Source: an archaeon
Lineage (GTDB): Archaea; Hydrothermarchaeota; Hydrothermarchaeia; JALTZZ01
Assembly (NCBI GenBank): GCA_027051165.1
Contig: JALTZZ010000113.1
Coordinates: 1 to 40,289, forward strand
Length of the DNA stretch: 40,289 nucleotides
Direction: 5' to 3'
The notes under the pieces are model-generated. The model saw only the letters and a program-made list of their open reading frames with translations. It searched no databases and had not been told where the DNA came from. The translations under genes were made by a program, and so were the position numbers. Shown here one piece after another: positions 1-8,436 of this stretch (position 1 is the first letter of the stretch; every line of letters starts with the position of its first letter).

Positions 1-604
1 ACTTCTCTATAAATATTGTAGGGTCACCAAATGCAGATTTCGATATGTGCTTTGCTTTTTCTATGGCTTCTTTAAGCTCCTCTTTACTGTTGACGACATA
101 CATCCCTATTCCGCCTCCGCCAGCACTCGCCTTTATTAGTATCGGAAATCCAACTTCCTCTGCTACCTCAAGGGCTTCATCTTCATTTTCCACGGCTCCT
201 TCGGAACCCGGGACAGTATGCAAGCCAGCCTTTCTCATAACTCTTCTCGCCTCTATTTTGCTCCCCATAAGCTCTATAACATCGCTCTTTGGACCAATAA
301 ACTTTATTCCGGCTTCTTCGCATGCCTTGGCAAATCTCGGATTCTCTGCTAAAAAACCGTAGCCCGGATGTATTGCTTCACTCTCGCTCTTTTCAGCAAC
401 GTCAATAATTCTTTCTATATTTAAATAGCTGTCACTTGGCGGTGCATCTCCTATAAGATAGGCTTCATCGGCATACTTAGTATGCAAAGCATGTTTATCT
501 GCCTTTGAAAAAACAGCAACCGTTTCTATACCAAGCTCTCTGCATGCACGCATTACTCTTATCGCAATTTCTCCCCTATTCGCAACGAGTATCTTGTTGA
601 ACAT
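1..604 (-). CDS. Biotin carboxylase subunit (acetyl-CoA/pyruvate carboxylase), 3' end outside window
   Basis: The reverse strand from ATG at 604 reads [20 protein letters not shown], the classic N-terminus of the biotin carboxylase/ATP-grasp family. It continues through the conserved [14 protein letters not shown] segment and the glycine-rich ATP-binding loop [11 protein letters not shown]. The enzyme carboxylates biotin with ATP and bicarbonate, as the carboxylase subunit of a pyruvate or acetyl/propionyl-CoA carboxylase. About 200 codons are present; the family runs to about 450-500 residues, so the C-terminal half lies beyond the left edge. The partner biotin/carboxyltransferase subunit is not in the window, so the substrate cannot be decided. 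The family call is firm; pycA versus accC is open. Confidence 0.93.
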   Translation of the reverse strand, partial: MFNKILVANRGEIAIRVMRACRELGIETVAVFSKADKHALHTKYADEAYLIGDAPPSDSYLNIERIIDVAEKSESEAIHPGYGFLAENPRFAKACEEAGIKFIGPKSDVIELMGSKIEARRVMRKAGLHTVPGSEGAVENEDEALEVAEEVGFPILIKASAGGGGIGMYVVNSKEELKEAIEKAKHISKSAFGDPTIFIEK

Positions 605-815
605 ATATTCTGATTTTCATTTATCCTATAAAAAATTTTAAAATTCAACTTGCACATATTCTACTCGACCCAACTAAAATAGGACCTATCCAAATAAGGC
701 ATCACCTCAAGGAGTTATAGTAGAGCATGAACAAGTAAGCAAAGGAGTTAGCATTTTCGAGGGCTTTTTTACACCACAAGCTTTTATCTTTCAACTTACT
801 TCTAAGGAAAAGAAT

Positions 816-1319
816 TTAAGCTGGAGATGCGGTATCTCCGAATAGTTCAAAGTTGCTTATTCTGAGGAATCCTACAACTTTATCGTCTTTTTCCAGTGGA
901 ATCGTTGTAAACCACATCATTACGAAGGGTGTTCCAAGCTCTACCTCTGCTAAGCTTACATTTTCGTAGAGAAATCCATAGATTACGTTGTCTTTCACTA
1001 TGTATCCATTTTTCACTTCGCTATCCTTTAGTATTTCCTCAGCCTTCTCCTTTATTTCGTCGAAGTCTATCTCCTGCTGTGGTGCACTGCCAAATGCATA
1101 GCTCCACATTGGGCACGCGTAGCCAAGCTTTGGTCCATGACCTAAGACGGGCACAGCATATCCTTGGGCAAAGCCATATCCGTGCATGTAGCCGAACTTT
1201 GGCTTCTGCACTGCAAACCCATATCCCTTTCCATAGAACCACCAAGGCATTGCTGCCGCGCTACCTACTACTGCACCCAACACGAGCAAGCCAACCAATA
1301 TTCCCAACACCTTCTTCAT
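816..1319 (-). CDS. Small secreted protein with aromatic/glycine-rich N-terminal region, unknown function
   Basis: This 167-residue protein starts MKKVLGILVGLLVLGAVVGS followed by AAA, a typical Sec signal peptide (positive n-region, hydrophobic core, cleavage near residue 23). The next 50 or so residues are rich in Gly, Tyr, Phe and Trp (repeated GYGF-like units at about residues 30-52). The C-terminal 90 residues look like a compact alpha/beta domain with an acidic helix (DFDEIKEKAEEIL), distantly reminiscent of PepSY-like secreted domains, but that is not secure. A strong Shine-Dalgarno site GGAGGTGA sits just upstream. The gene is divergent from the ArsR-like regulator at 1444, and a palindromic operator lies at its promoter, so it is probably the regulated target. 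Function not recognised. Confidence 0.75.
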   Translation of the reverse strand: MKKVLGILVGLLVLGAVVGSAAAMPWWFYGKGYGFAVQKPKFGYMHGYGFAQGYAVPVLGHGPKLGYACPMWSYAFGSAPQQEIDFDEIKEKAEEILKDSEVKNGYIVKDNVIYGFLYENVSLAEVELGTPFVMMWFTTIPLEKDDKVVGFLRISNFELFGDTASPA

Positions 1320-1336
1320 ATGCTCTCACCTCCTCA

Positions 1337-1362
1337 CATATGTAAGTAAATTATTACATATG
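1337..1362. promoter_or_regulatory. Palindromic operator CATATGTAA-N8-TTACATATG
   Basis: CATATGTAA at 1337-1345 and its exact reverse complement TTACATATG at 1354-1362 are separated by 8 bp. The site lies between the Shine-Dalgarno of the secreted-protein gene and its AT-rich TATA region (about 1375-1387), a repressor position. A third half-site TTACATATG occurs at 1434-1442, overlapping the start of the divergent ArsR-like gene. A perfect 9-bp inverted repeat plus a third box in one short divergent promoter suggests the neighbouring regulator binds here and controls itself and the secreted protein. Binding is inferred. Confidence 0.7.
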
Positions 1363-1443
1363 AAAAGATTATTGTAAATATTATAATTAAATAACTTTAT
1401 GTTACTAAAATATTTATTTTTGTTAAGCTAAACTTACATATGC

Positions 1444-1950
1444 ATGGATTTGGAATTGCTGCTTAATATGCTTGGAAATGAAACGAGGAGAGAAATTTTG
1501 CAGATGCTTGCAAAGAAACCTTGCTATGTAAGCGAACTCTCGCAAGAACTTAAAGTAGGGCAAAAAGCAATTATAGAGCACCTTGAACAGTTAAAAGAAG
1601 CTGGATTGCTTGAGGTTAGAACTGAGAAAGTAGAAAAAGGAAGACCAAGGAAATATTTCGAAATATCGAAGGATATTATTTTGGAGATAAAGATATTAAC
1701 TGAATCATTTGAGATCAAGGCTTTTGAACTCGAATTTTCTGGAGATATTTTTGAAAGATATCCTTGGATTAAGGTTTTATATGAAAGAGCTGAAAGAATA
1801 ATGAATATTGGTGATTACAATTATAAGATTCACATGTTAAATGAAATATCAGAAGAAATTGAAGAAAAAATAGATGAAATAAACGAAGTTAAAAAAGCCT
1901 TAGAATATCTGCTTAAACATGTAAAATGCGAACTTAAAAGATGTGAATAA
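1444..1950 (+). CDS. ArsR-family winged-helix transcriptional regulator
   Basis: This 168-residue protein has an N-terminal winged helix: LLNMLGNETRREILQMLAKK (helix 1-2), VSELSQELKVGQKAIIEHLEQ (recognition helix region, about residues 30-50), then the wing with EVRTEKVEKGRPRKYFEIS (about 60-78). The GRPRKYF wing is typical of archaeal ArsR/TrmB-like regulators. The C-terminal 90 residues are acidic and helical, probably for dimerisation, and there is no obvious cysteine metal site of the classic ArsR kind. It is divergent from the secreted-protein gene at 816-1319, with a perfect inverted repeat in between and a third half-site overlapping its own start, suggesting autoregulation. The ligand is unknown. 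Confidence 0.85.
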   Translation: MDLELLLNMLGNETRREILQMLAKKPCYVSELSQELKVGQKAIIEHLEQLKEAGLLEVRTEKVEKGRPRKYFEISKDIILEIKILTESFEIKAFELEFSGDIFERYPWIKVLYERAERIMNIGDYNYKIHMLNEISEEIEEKIDEINEVKKALEYLLKHVKCELKRCE

Positions 1951-1951
1951 A

Positions 1952-2527
1952 TCATGTTTCAAAATACTTTCCGTTAAGGCACATTATGCATACTGGCTTG
2001 TTGTCAACTATTTTCATATAATTTTTTGGCTGAAGTTCTCTGCAGATGCTGCACTCCTCTATACTTTCTTTTTTAAACTCTAAATTTAACGTGAGCCTTA
2101 CTTTTTTTATATCAAAGTATTTTTCATCGAGATTTATGAAAATTTCGACAAGCTTTTCTCTTTCCTCCTTGGAGAGCTTGCCATTTCTATATATAAATTT
2201 TTCAACTTCCTTTGACACTTCGCTTGCTTCTTTTTTTAGGGAAACTCTGTAACCCTCTCTTGTATCGTAGATCGCAAGCGTTAAGGCGAGCTTTCCATAG
2301 TCCTTAATTATCAAGTTTAGGTTTCCCGGAGTAGTTCCAGCAAATGCTTGCATAGCATCTGGTATGCATACCCTTGTTTCTGCGATTCCCGTTATACCCC
2401 TTCCCCGCTTTTCTGTTTTAAGGTATTTATATGCAATTTCGCACATCCTTATGCCAAGGGCTACACCGGGGCTTATATGTCCATGAATTTTTTCAGCAAG
2501 CTTTATTGCTTCTTCCTTATTTATCAA
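1952..2527 (-). CDS. FmdE-family protein with C-terminal zinc-binding domain
   Basis: This 191-residue protein matches the FmdE/FwdE family: GHISPGVALGIRM near the N-terminus, the conserved IPDAMQAFAGTTPGN segment, GKLALTLAIYD, and a C-terminal treble-clef-like CSICRELQPKNY...CIMC. The family was named from molybdenum formylmethanofuran dehydrogenase, but stand-alone FmdE proteins occur widely in non-methanogens near molybdopterin genes. The start appears to be TTG: the upstream moeA stop overlaps it as TTGA, with GGTGA a few bases upstream, so it is translationally coupled to moeA. The downstream gene, the ArsR regulator, converges within two bases. A role in molybdenum or tungsten cofactor enzymes is an inference from the neighbour and the family name. 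Confidence 0.85.
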   Translation of the reverse strand: MINKEEAIKLAEKIHGHISPGVALGIRMCEIAYKYLKTEKRGRGITGIAETRVCIPDAMQAFAGTTPGNLNLIIKDYGKLALTLAIYDTREGYRVSLKKEASEVSKEVEKFIYRNGKLSKEEREKLVEIFINLDEKYFDIKKVRLTLNLEFKKESIEECSICRELQPKNYMKIVDNKPVCIMCLNGKYFET

Positions 2528-3717
2528 TATAAGTTCACCTCCACCTCCTCTTTTTCGCCTAAATCCCTCTCTGTAAGCACGAAGCCATCAGCTAAAACGG
2601 TTCTTGTCATCTGAGATATAAGGCTTACTGCATACTTATCCCCCTTTGGCAGTAAGCGGACTGGCGAATCTATGTAGCCAACCGGATATGCAATGCCGTC
2701 TACGATTTTTACAAAAACTATATATGTAAAGCCCTTCGTAGGTATCTTAACCTCATGGGCTATTTTTGCTCGAACCTTTGGAAAAGGCAAGTCTCCATAG
2801 AAGAATCTCCTAAGAACGAACATTGTTGTTACAAAAGCTCCAGCAGGCTTGCCCGGGAGTGCAAAGACTGGCTTATTGTTTACAATTCCCACAGCTAAGG
2901 GCTTACCAGGTCTCTGCTTAACTCTATAGAGAAGAAGCTCTCCCTCCTCTTTCAGAACCCTTATAACGTAATCCCTCTTTCCAACGCTCACACCACCGCT
3001 TGTTATAACGGCGTCGTATTCTTCAGTCCCTTTTATTATCATCTCCCTGATTTCCTCGTAGCTATCATCGGTTATTCCAAGGAAAGCTGGTTCATGTCCC
3101 CATTTCTTCAAAAAGCTCATTATCATCGGTGCATTTGTATCGCTTCTCTTACCGTTTTTTATCTCATCACCATTGGAAAAAACAGCTACTCTCATTCTTC
3201 TATACACTTTAACCTTTTTAATTCCCAAACTGTGCAGAACAGCTATTTCCTGTGGTCCAATCCTTCTTTTAGCCTCTATCACTACCTCGCCTTTTTTTAC
3301 CTCGCTACCCCTTTTTAAAACATAAGTTCCCCTCTCTATTTTTTTGCCATAGAGCAAGTTGTCTTTTACCTCTGCAAGCTCTACTTTAAGAACGGCATCC
3401 GCACCTCTTGGCAGAATGGCACCTGTTGTTATATAGCAAGCCTCTCCATCTTTTATCTCAAAATTCTCTGGCTCCTTTCCAGCATAGACACTGCCTATAA
3501 TCCTAAGCGGGTATCTGTCGGAGCTTTTTATAGCGTAGCCATCCATTGTGGCTAAGTCGTGCCTTGGAAGCGTAACGGGAGAAACTACATCCTCTGCAAG
3601 CTCTCTGTCAAGAGCCTCATCAATAGAAACCTCTTCTACACCTCTATTGTAGTAGAACCTCTCCCTAAGCCTGCTGATAAATTTTGCAGCATCATCCATA
3701 CTTACCATTTCATGCAT
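2524..3717 (-). CDS. moeA: Molybdopterin molybdenumtransferase MoeA
   Basis: This 397-residue protein has full MoeA length and layout. It inserts molybdate (or tungstate) into adenylylated molybdopterin, the last step of Mo/W cofactor synthesis. Visible motifs are LPRHDLATMDGYA near residue 50, the MoeA/MoaB domain with SNGDEI, the TSGGVSVGKRDY loop near residue 240, PGKPLAVG and ALPGKPAGA. The C-terminal domain IV follows. The ATG at 3717 is preceded by a purine-rich AGGGGGAT. It is first gene of an operon with the overlapping fmdE-like gene and is divergent from the radical SAM gene at 3902. Confidence 0.95.
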   Translation of the reverse strand: MHEMVSMDDAAKFISRLRERFYYNRGVEEVSIDEALDRELAEDVVSPVTLPRHDLATMDGYAIKSSDRYPLRIIGSVYAGKEPENFEIKDGEACYITTGAILPRGADAVLKVELAEVKDNLLYGKKIERGTYVLKRGSEVKKGEVVIEAKRRIGPQEIAVLHSLGIKKVKVYRRMRVAVFSNGDEIKNGKRSDTNAPMIMSFLKKWGHEPAFLGITDDSYEEIREMIIKGTEEYDAVITSGGVSVGKRDYVIRVLKEEGELLLYRVKQRPGKPLAVGIVNNKPVFALPGKPAGAFVTTMFVLRRFFYGDLPFPKVRAKIAHEVKIPTKGFTYIVFVKIVDGIAYPVGYIDSPVRLLPKGDKYAVSLISQMTRTVLADGFVLTERDLGEKEEVEVNLY

Positions 3718-3786
3718 CTTATCCCCCTCTCACAGCAGCTACTTTTATTCATAAAATCTTAGCTATAACAACCTTTTTTGTTAATA

Positions 3787-3831
3787 TTAAGAAAAATTTA
3801 CTGAAAGATTGCTATTTGTTAAGAAAAATTT
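3787..3831. promoter_or_regulatory. Direct repeat TTAAGAAAAATTT x2 in the moeA / radical SAM divergent promoter
   Basis: TTAAGAAAAATTT occurs at 3787-3799 and again at 3819-3831, 32 bp apart, in the 184-bp AT-rich gap between two divergent genes. The exact 13-bp duplication could be a tandem regulator site for both promoters, or AT-rich chance. Function is inferred only. Confidence 0.35.
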
Positions 3832-3901
3832 CCTTATTGTCAATCAAATATTTTTGTAAATTTCAGAAAACTATTTAACAATTGATGATAGTTATGGTAT
3901 T

Positions 3902-5122
3902 ATGAAAAAGCCCATATCCGTTATGTGGGAATCCACAATCGCATGCGGCTTAGCTTGCAAGCACTGCAAAGCTTCTGCAAGAAAAGAGAGAGATCCTCAA
4001 GAGCTTTCAACAGAAGAATCTTTTATGCTTATAGATCAAATCGTAGACTTTGGAAAGCCTTATCCAATATTAAGGATTACTGGTGGAAATGCTTTAATGA
4101 GGGATGATATTTTTGAAATAATAAGGTATGCCAAGGAGAACGGCATAAAAACCACAATAGCTCCAAGCACAACACCTCTTCTCAACAGAGAAAATATAGA
4201 AAAGCTTAAAGAAGTCAAAATAGATGCCGTGGCTGTAAGCATTGACGGTCACAACGCAGAGCTCCACGACAGCTTTAGAGGTGTTAAAGGAACCTTCGAA
4301 ATGCTTATAAAAGCTACGAAGATTATGAAGGAGCTGGGAGTTACGTTCAGACTGCTAACAACGATTACGAAGTTCAACGTTAAATTCCTGCCAGAAATCT
4401 TTATTCTGAGCAGAAAACTTGGGGCTGAAGGCTGGTATGCATACATGCTTATACCAACTGGAAGAGCAAAAATAGACTACGAAATAACCCCACAGGAATA
4501 TGAAGATGTCTTCAATTTTATATATGATTTAATGCAGCTTAGGATAATGAAGGTCAACGCAGTAGCAGGTAGCGAGCCCTTCAGAAGGGTAGCTATAATG
4601 AGGAAGCTCGTTGAAGAAGGAGAACTCGACGAAAAATCCCTTAATCTTGGAAAGTTGTATTTTTATTTAAAAAATAAGTTAAAAAAGCTTCTTGAAAAGG
4701 AGAACTTTGAAGAAATAGAAATAGAGTATAAAAAGAGGGACAAAAAGATTTTTGGAAAGGGGATATTTGTTGCACATAAAGGAGAGGTCTATCCAAGCAG
4801 CTTTCTGCCAATAGAAATAGGAAATGTTAGAAAAGATTCTCTAAAGAAGATTTATCGAAGCTCTAAAGTCTTAAAAGATCTTCACGACGTAGGCAAGCTT
4901 AAAGGAAAGTGCAGAATATGCGAATTCAATGATGTCTGTAGAGGAAGCAGATCGAGAGCTTATGCTGTTTACGGTGATTATTTGGCAGAAGATCCATATT
5001 GTGCATACATCCCGGGGAGTATTGAAAGATTTATTAAAAGCAACGGCAAAAAGGAGAAGTATAAAGAAAAACAGAAAGTCCTCGAGGAGCTGAAGATAAC
5101 GAACTATAGCAGGAATGTCTAA
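3902..5122 (+). CDS. Radical SAM/SPASM-domain protein (TIGR04053-like)
   Basis: This 406-residue protein begins with the radical SAM cluster motif CGLACKHC (CxxxCxxC, residues about 15-22). It continues with RITGGNALMRDDIFEIIRYA (the GGxP-like strand), APSTTPLL and AVSIDGHNAELHDSFRGV. The C-terminal SPASM-type region has GEVYPSSFLPIEIGNVRKDS, CRICEFNDVC, RGSRSRAYA and GDYLAEDPYC. This pattern fits the TIGR04053 family of SPASM proteins, seen near tungsten/molybdenum enzymes and tetrapyrrole genes. Such proteins use a [4Fe-4S] cluster to cleave SAM and modify a peptide or cofactor; the substrate is unknown. It is divergent from moeA, and its 3' end overlaps the convergent DUF1641 gene by 4 bp. 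Confidence 0.85.
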   Translation: MKKPISVMWESTIACGLACKHCKASARKERDPQELSTEESFMLIDQIVDFGKPYPILRITGGNALMRDDIFEIIRYAKENGIKTTIAPSTTPLLNRENIEKLKEVKIDAVAVSIDGHNAELHDSFRGVKGTFEMLIKATKIMKELGVTFRLLTTITKFNVKFLPEIFILSRKLGAEGWYAYMLIPTGRAKIDYEITPQEYEDVFNFIYDLMQLRIMKVNAVAGSEPFRRVAIMRKLVEEGELDEKSLNLGKLYFYLKNKLKKLLEKENFEEIEIEYKKRDKKIFGKGIFVAHKGEVYPSSFLPIEIGNVRKDSLKKIYRSSKVLKDLHDVGKLKGKCRICEFNDVCRGSRSRAYAVYGDYLAEDPYCAYIPGSIERFIKSNGKKEKYKEKQKVLEELKITNYSRNV

Positions 5123-6363
5123 AGTTTCTGCTCCTCTCTCATCTTCATCTTCTTTACTGCATCAGCCAGAGCTCTAAGTAGTTCAAGCGATACGCCCAAG
5201 CCTATTTGAACCCTTTCATCGCTGAGTGCTCTCATAAGATCCATTAATCCAGCTTTCTTTGGCTCTAAATTTAAAAATGCTTCTGCAACATGACTCGCTA
5301 TCATTGCAAGCTCAGGTTTTGCCGTTCTCGCAAGTATCGCGAGGGAGTCTCCCATGTCCTCTAAAGCTCTATCGCTGAGCTTTCTTGAGAGAGGTTCAAC
5401 AACTTTTGAAAGCTTAAACATTGCATCGAGAACACCCCTTCTATCAAGCTCTATAATCGTATCAGCAGTCTTGCTCAGTATTGGAACAGTATCTGCAAAC
5501 TTTTCAAGAACATCTATAACTTCCTTCTTTTTTATTTTTCCAAGAGCTGTTTTAAGCCTGTCGAGCTCTTCTTTATCGAACTCAAGCAACTTTAGCTCGT
5601 CGGCAACTTCATAGAGTGAAATGAGGCTGTCTATAGTATTTGGCAGTCTTGGTATAACATCTCCAAGCCTTTTTACAACTTCAAGAACTTCCTCCCTCTC
5701 AAACCTTTCTCTGAGCTCAGATATCGTGGGCATTGCTTCTTTTTCAAGCTCAGGCAAAGCTCTTCTTAAATCCTCCATGAGGTTGTATAGAGAGAGCATG
5801 TCATCGAGCATCTGTGGAAGCTTTGGCAAAATATCTCCAAACTTTTTCAGCAGTATTATTATCTCTTCTCTTTCGAGCTTCTCTCTAAGCTCTCTTACGG
5901 TATCCTGAACTTCCTCTGCTATTTTTACCTCTTTTAGATCTTCTATTAAGCTGTATAAAGCTAAGGCATCGTCTATCATCTTAGAAAAAGCCGGCATATA
6001 AATTATAAGCTTCCTTAAAAGAGATACTGCTTCTTCTGGGGATACCTCCATTTCTATGTTTTCCAATAAAATGTCTCTCACATCTTTTAAAGCATATGAA
6101 AGCTGCTCCCTCGTCTCCACAATTTTATCTGCAGTATCGAGAAGAACATCTATGTTTTCCTTAATTTTTTTAAGCTTTTCTGAGAGCTCATCTTTACCAA
6201 TCTCATCTTCTACCCTTGAAATAATCTCTGTTATTCTGTCGGCAACATCGCTTAGGAGCGGTAGCGAGCTGTTGGCGAACTCTTCTATCTCTTTAACCCT
6301 CTTATATACATAATCAACCTTTTTTTCAATGTTTTCAAGCTTTGTTAAAACATCGTTTTCCAT
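5119..6363 (-). CDS. DUF1641-type helical protein with four internal repeats
   Basis: This 414-residue, almost wholly helical, charged protein has no signal peptide or membrane segment. The N-terminal 100 residues are coiled-coil-like (heptads from residue 8 to 100). At residues 115, 171, 229 and 285 the same unit recurs at about 57-residue period: LLKKFGDILPKLPQMLDDML, VVKRLGDVIPRLPNTIDSLI and two more diverged copies, each followed by an SLYxLxEDL-like helix. The C-terminus (GLMDLMRALSDERVQIGLGV, then SLELLRALADAVKK) is the signature of the DUF1641 family, often found next to formate dehydrogenase or heterodisulfide reductase genes in other genomes. Function unknown. The neighbours are not redox enzymes apart from the convergent radical SAM gene. 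Confidence 0.75.
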   Translation of the reverse strand: MENDVLTKLENIEKKVDYVYKRVKEIEEFANSSLPLLSDVADRITEIISRVEDEIGKDELSEKLKKIKENIDVLLDTADKIVETREQLSYALKDVRDILLENIEMEVSPEEAVSLLRKLIIYMPAFSKMIDDALALYSLIEDLKEVKIAEEVQDTVRELREKLEREEIIILLKKFGDILPKLPQMLDDMLSLYNLMEDLRRALPELEKEAMPTISELRERFEREEVLEVVKRLGDVIPRLPNTIDSLISLYEVADELKLLEFDKEELDRLKTALGKIKKKEVIDVLEKFADTVPILSKTADTIIELDRRGVLDAMFKLSKVVEPLSRKLSDRALEDMGDSLAILARTAKPELAMIASHVAEAFLNLEPKKAGLMDLMRALSDERVQIGLGVSLELLRALADAVKKMKMREEQKL

Positions 6364-6457
6364 AGTTTGACCTCCTTATTTATATTTACACTTCATAACA
6401 TTTTTTCATTGTTAAGCTTTATACTTTCTTTAACATTATGAAAATAGGGGATTAAAA

Positions 6458-6910
6458 ATGATAAGTGATGAGGAACTCGAAAAAAACTTTTATAAAGTAA
6501 AGATAGTTGGTGTGTATGTTGCAAACGTTCCAGAAGGTTCAGCTCCAGTAGTATTTTTAGAAAATGAGGAAGAAAAAATACTCCCAATATACATCGGAGC
6601 TGCAGAGGCTTTTTCAATACAAACAGCTTTGGAGAACGTTCCATATCCAAGACCGCTTACGCACGACCTTATGGTATCTGTGCTCGAAGGATTAAATGCA
6701 AAGATCGAAAAAGTCCTTATAGATGATCTAAACGAGGGAATCTTCTTTGCAAGAATTATAATGAGAAGAGATGGGGAGATATATGAGTTCGATGCAAGAC
6801 CAAGCGACAGCCTTGCACTTGCTGTAAGAACAAAAGCCCCAGTATATGTTGCAAAGAGAATTATGGATGAGGCTGGTGTTGATAAGAAAAGCTATAAGAT
6901 AGAAAAATAA
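6458..6910 (+). CDS. Bifunctional nuclease family protein (DUF151)
   Basis: This 150-residue protein is a single DUF151 domain: VVFLENEEEKILPIYIGAAE, then RPLTHDLMVSVLEGLNA, FFARIIMRRDGEIYEFDARP and SDSLALAVRTKAPVYVAKRI. This is the conserved core of the plant/bacterial 'bifunctional nuclease' family, for which DNase/RNase activity has been reported; the role in archaea is unknown. The start has GGGGAT upstream at about 6446. It is divergent from the DUF1641 gene and ends one base before the convergent winged-helix gene. The family is secure; the biochemical role is not. Confidence 0.9.
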   Translation: MISDEELEKNFYKVKIVGVYVANVPEGSAPVVFLENEEEKILPIYIGAAEAFSIQTALENVPYPRPLTHDLMVSVLEGLNAKIEKVLIDDLNEGIFFARIIMRRDGEIYEFDARPSDSLALAVRTKAPVYVAKRIMDEAGVDKKSYKIEK

Positions 6911-6911
6911 G

Positions 6912-7223
6912 CTATCCTATGAGTTCCGCAATCTCTCCAAGTTTTTTGTGTATTTCTTCAATTTCGTCTTTGATTTTTCTGATATATTCAACAGCATTCT
7001 CGGTTATTATTGCTCCTTGCGGTGATGGCTTTATCAAACCACTCTTTTCCAAAATTCTCAATGAATATCTAACCTTATGCTGGGGAAGCTTGCTCAATTC
7101 TGCAAGCCTTATTATACCGACGGGCTGATTCTCCATTACAAGCTTCAAAATTTTTGCATGTCTCTCTAACAGCTCTACCTCCTTCTTGAGTGTAGATATC
7201 ATGACATGATATTTCTTGTGCAA
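6912..7223 (-). CDS. Winged-helix DNA-binding protein (archaeal regulator)
   Basis: This 103-residue protein has a winged helix in the middle: HAKILKLVMENQPVGIIRLA, then ELSKLPQHKVRYSLRILEKSG and LIKPSPQGAIITENAVEYI. An N-terminal helix and a C-terminal helix with acidic/basic heptads probably form a dimer. MISTLKK at residue 9 is an alternative start. It lies downstream of tupA on the same strand across a 135-bp gap with its own AT-rich promoter (a TATA-like element around 7225-7240), so it may be transcribed alone. A regulatory role in tungstate uptake is possible from position only. Target genes are unknown. Confidence 0.7.
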   Translation of the reverse strand: MHKKYHVMISTLKKEVELLERHAKILKLVMENQPVGIIRLAELSKLPQHKVRYSLRILEKSGLIKPSPQGAIITENAVEYIRKIKDEIEEIHKKLGEIAELIG

Positions 7224-7358
7224 GTATTTAAAATTTACTATAATGCAGAATGCACAGCAGAGATTTTAACCTTTAGATTATAAACGTCAAAAGCTTAAAC
7301 AACATCTTTTATAAGAAATTTTCAAGTTTTTAACAAAAATTAAAAATAAAAATTAATG

Positions 7359-8366
7359 TTATTTAGGCTTCCACTTAAACTCAAATTTATTAAGGGTTTC
7401 TTCATCAATGGCTGTTGGATAGAAAAGCTGCATGCCTATGCCCGGCTTAACCCTCTTTGTATTCGGGTCTATGAGATACTCCTTGCCGTATTCATATATT
7501 ATCTTTTGCCCTTCCAATCCGGTTAAGAAGGCTATGTAGAGCATTGCAAGCTCATATTTGACATTTTTATGCTTCCTTGGATTTACCGCCATTATATGAT
7601 ACGGGTTAAACAGATCCTCTCCACCTTGGAACAGTATCTCGAGCTCCGGAAGGTTTTCCCTAATTGCTAAATACGTTCCTATGTCGCTCAACGTATAGCC
7701 GTGCATGTTGTTTGCCGTAACAAGAGTATCTGCCATGCCCTTGCCTATGCTCTTATACCACTTGCCCTTTGGTTCTACTCCAGCCTTCTTCCATATGCTC
7801 ATCTCCTTTATATGCGTTCCAGATTCGTCTCCTCTTGAAATAAAAACTGCTTTATTTTTTTCTCCGGCTTCCGCAATAAGCTTAAAAGCTTCTACAGCAC
7901 TCTTTGCATTCCTTATGCCCGCTGGATCGTCCTTTGGACCAACTATTATAAAATAGTTGAACATAACGTAGCGTCTGTTCACGAAGTCCCCCAAGTCAAT
8001 GCAGACGTTCTCTGCTACGCAGGATTTCTCTATGTATTCCATCTCCTTCTTTGGAGCATGAACCAGAACAACATCGGCATCTCCAAGCGAGCCCGTTCTA
8101 AGAGCCTTTCCAGTGCCAACACAGAGAGCCTTGACCTCTATGCCATACTTTTCCTTAAAACGCTTGTTTAATGCATCGAGCAAGCCCGTATTGCACGTGC
8201 TTGTCGTAGTAGCGAGAATAATTTCTTTACCTTCAGTATCTTCATGCACCTCTGCAGCACCCTCTATTGCCTTAACACCGCTCTCTGTCCCTTGCTTCTC
8301 GTTACAAGCCGCTATAAGGAATAGCATAAATACGGATACCGTCACCAAAATCATAGCTTTCCTCAA
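7359..8366 (-). CDS. tupA: Tungstate ABC transporter substrate-binding lipoprotein TupA
   Basis: About 335 residues. The signal sequence ends LFLIAAC, a lipobox-like site anchoring the mature protein at the cell surface. The mature part starts with the TupA hallmark ATTTSTCNTGLLDALNKRF, then GTGKALRTGSLGDADVVLVH, FISRGDESGTH and a YTLSDIGTYLA segment, all diagnostic of tungstate-binding proteins. The longest frame would start at GTG 8375, but that GTG is part of the Shine-Dalgarno GGAGGTG; TTG at 8366 lies six bases after it and gives a better signal peptide. No TupB permease or TupC ATPase gene is adjacent, so the receptor is orphaned here. It is divergent from copA. Confidence 0.9.
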   Translation of the reverse strand: MRKAMILVTVSVFMLFLIAACNEKQGTESGVKAIEGAAEVHEDTEGKEIILATTTSTCNTGLLDALNKRFKEKYGIEVKALCVGTGKALRTGSLGDADVVLVHAPKKEMEYIEKSCVAENVCIDLGDFVNRRYVMFNYFIIVGPKDDPAGIRNAKSAVEAFKLIAEAGEKNKAVFISRGDESGTHIKEMSIWKKAGVEPKGKWYKSIGKGMADTLVTANNMHGYTLSDIGTYLAIRENLPELEILFQGGEDLFNPYHIMAVNPRKHKNVKYELAMLYIAFLTGLEGQKIIYEYGKEYLIDPNTKRVKPGIGMQLFYPTAIDEETLNKFEFKWKPK

Positions 8367-8436
8367 ATTTAGCACCTCCTCATGACCCTATTATCCAAGA
8401 ATACAGAAGCCCTTCATGCATATAAAGCTTTCGGTC

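Noticed and set aside
693-843. Open stretch on the plus strand reading NKASPQGVIVEHEQVSKGV and onward for about 50 codons
   Set aside because: No start codon or ribosome site, overlaps the 3' end of the secreted-protein gene, and resembles no family; a chance open frame or unrecognisable relic.
929-1349. Overlapping open frames on both strands across the secreted-protein gene
   Set aside because: They lie in other frames of a gene with a signal peptide and strong Shine-Dalgarno; composition is low-complexity with no motifs.
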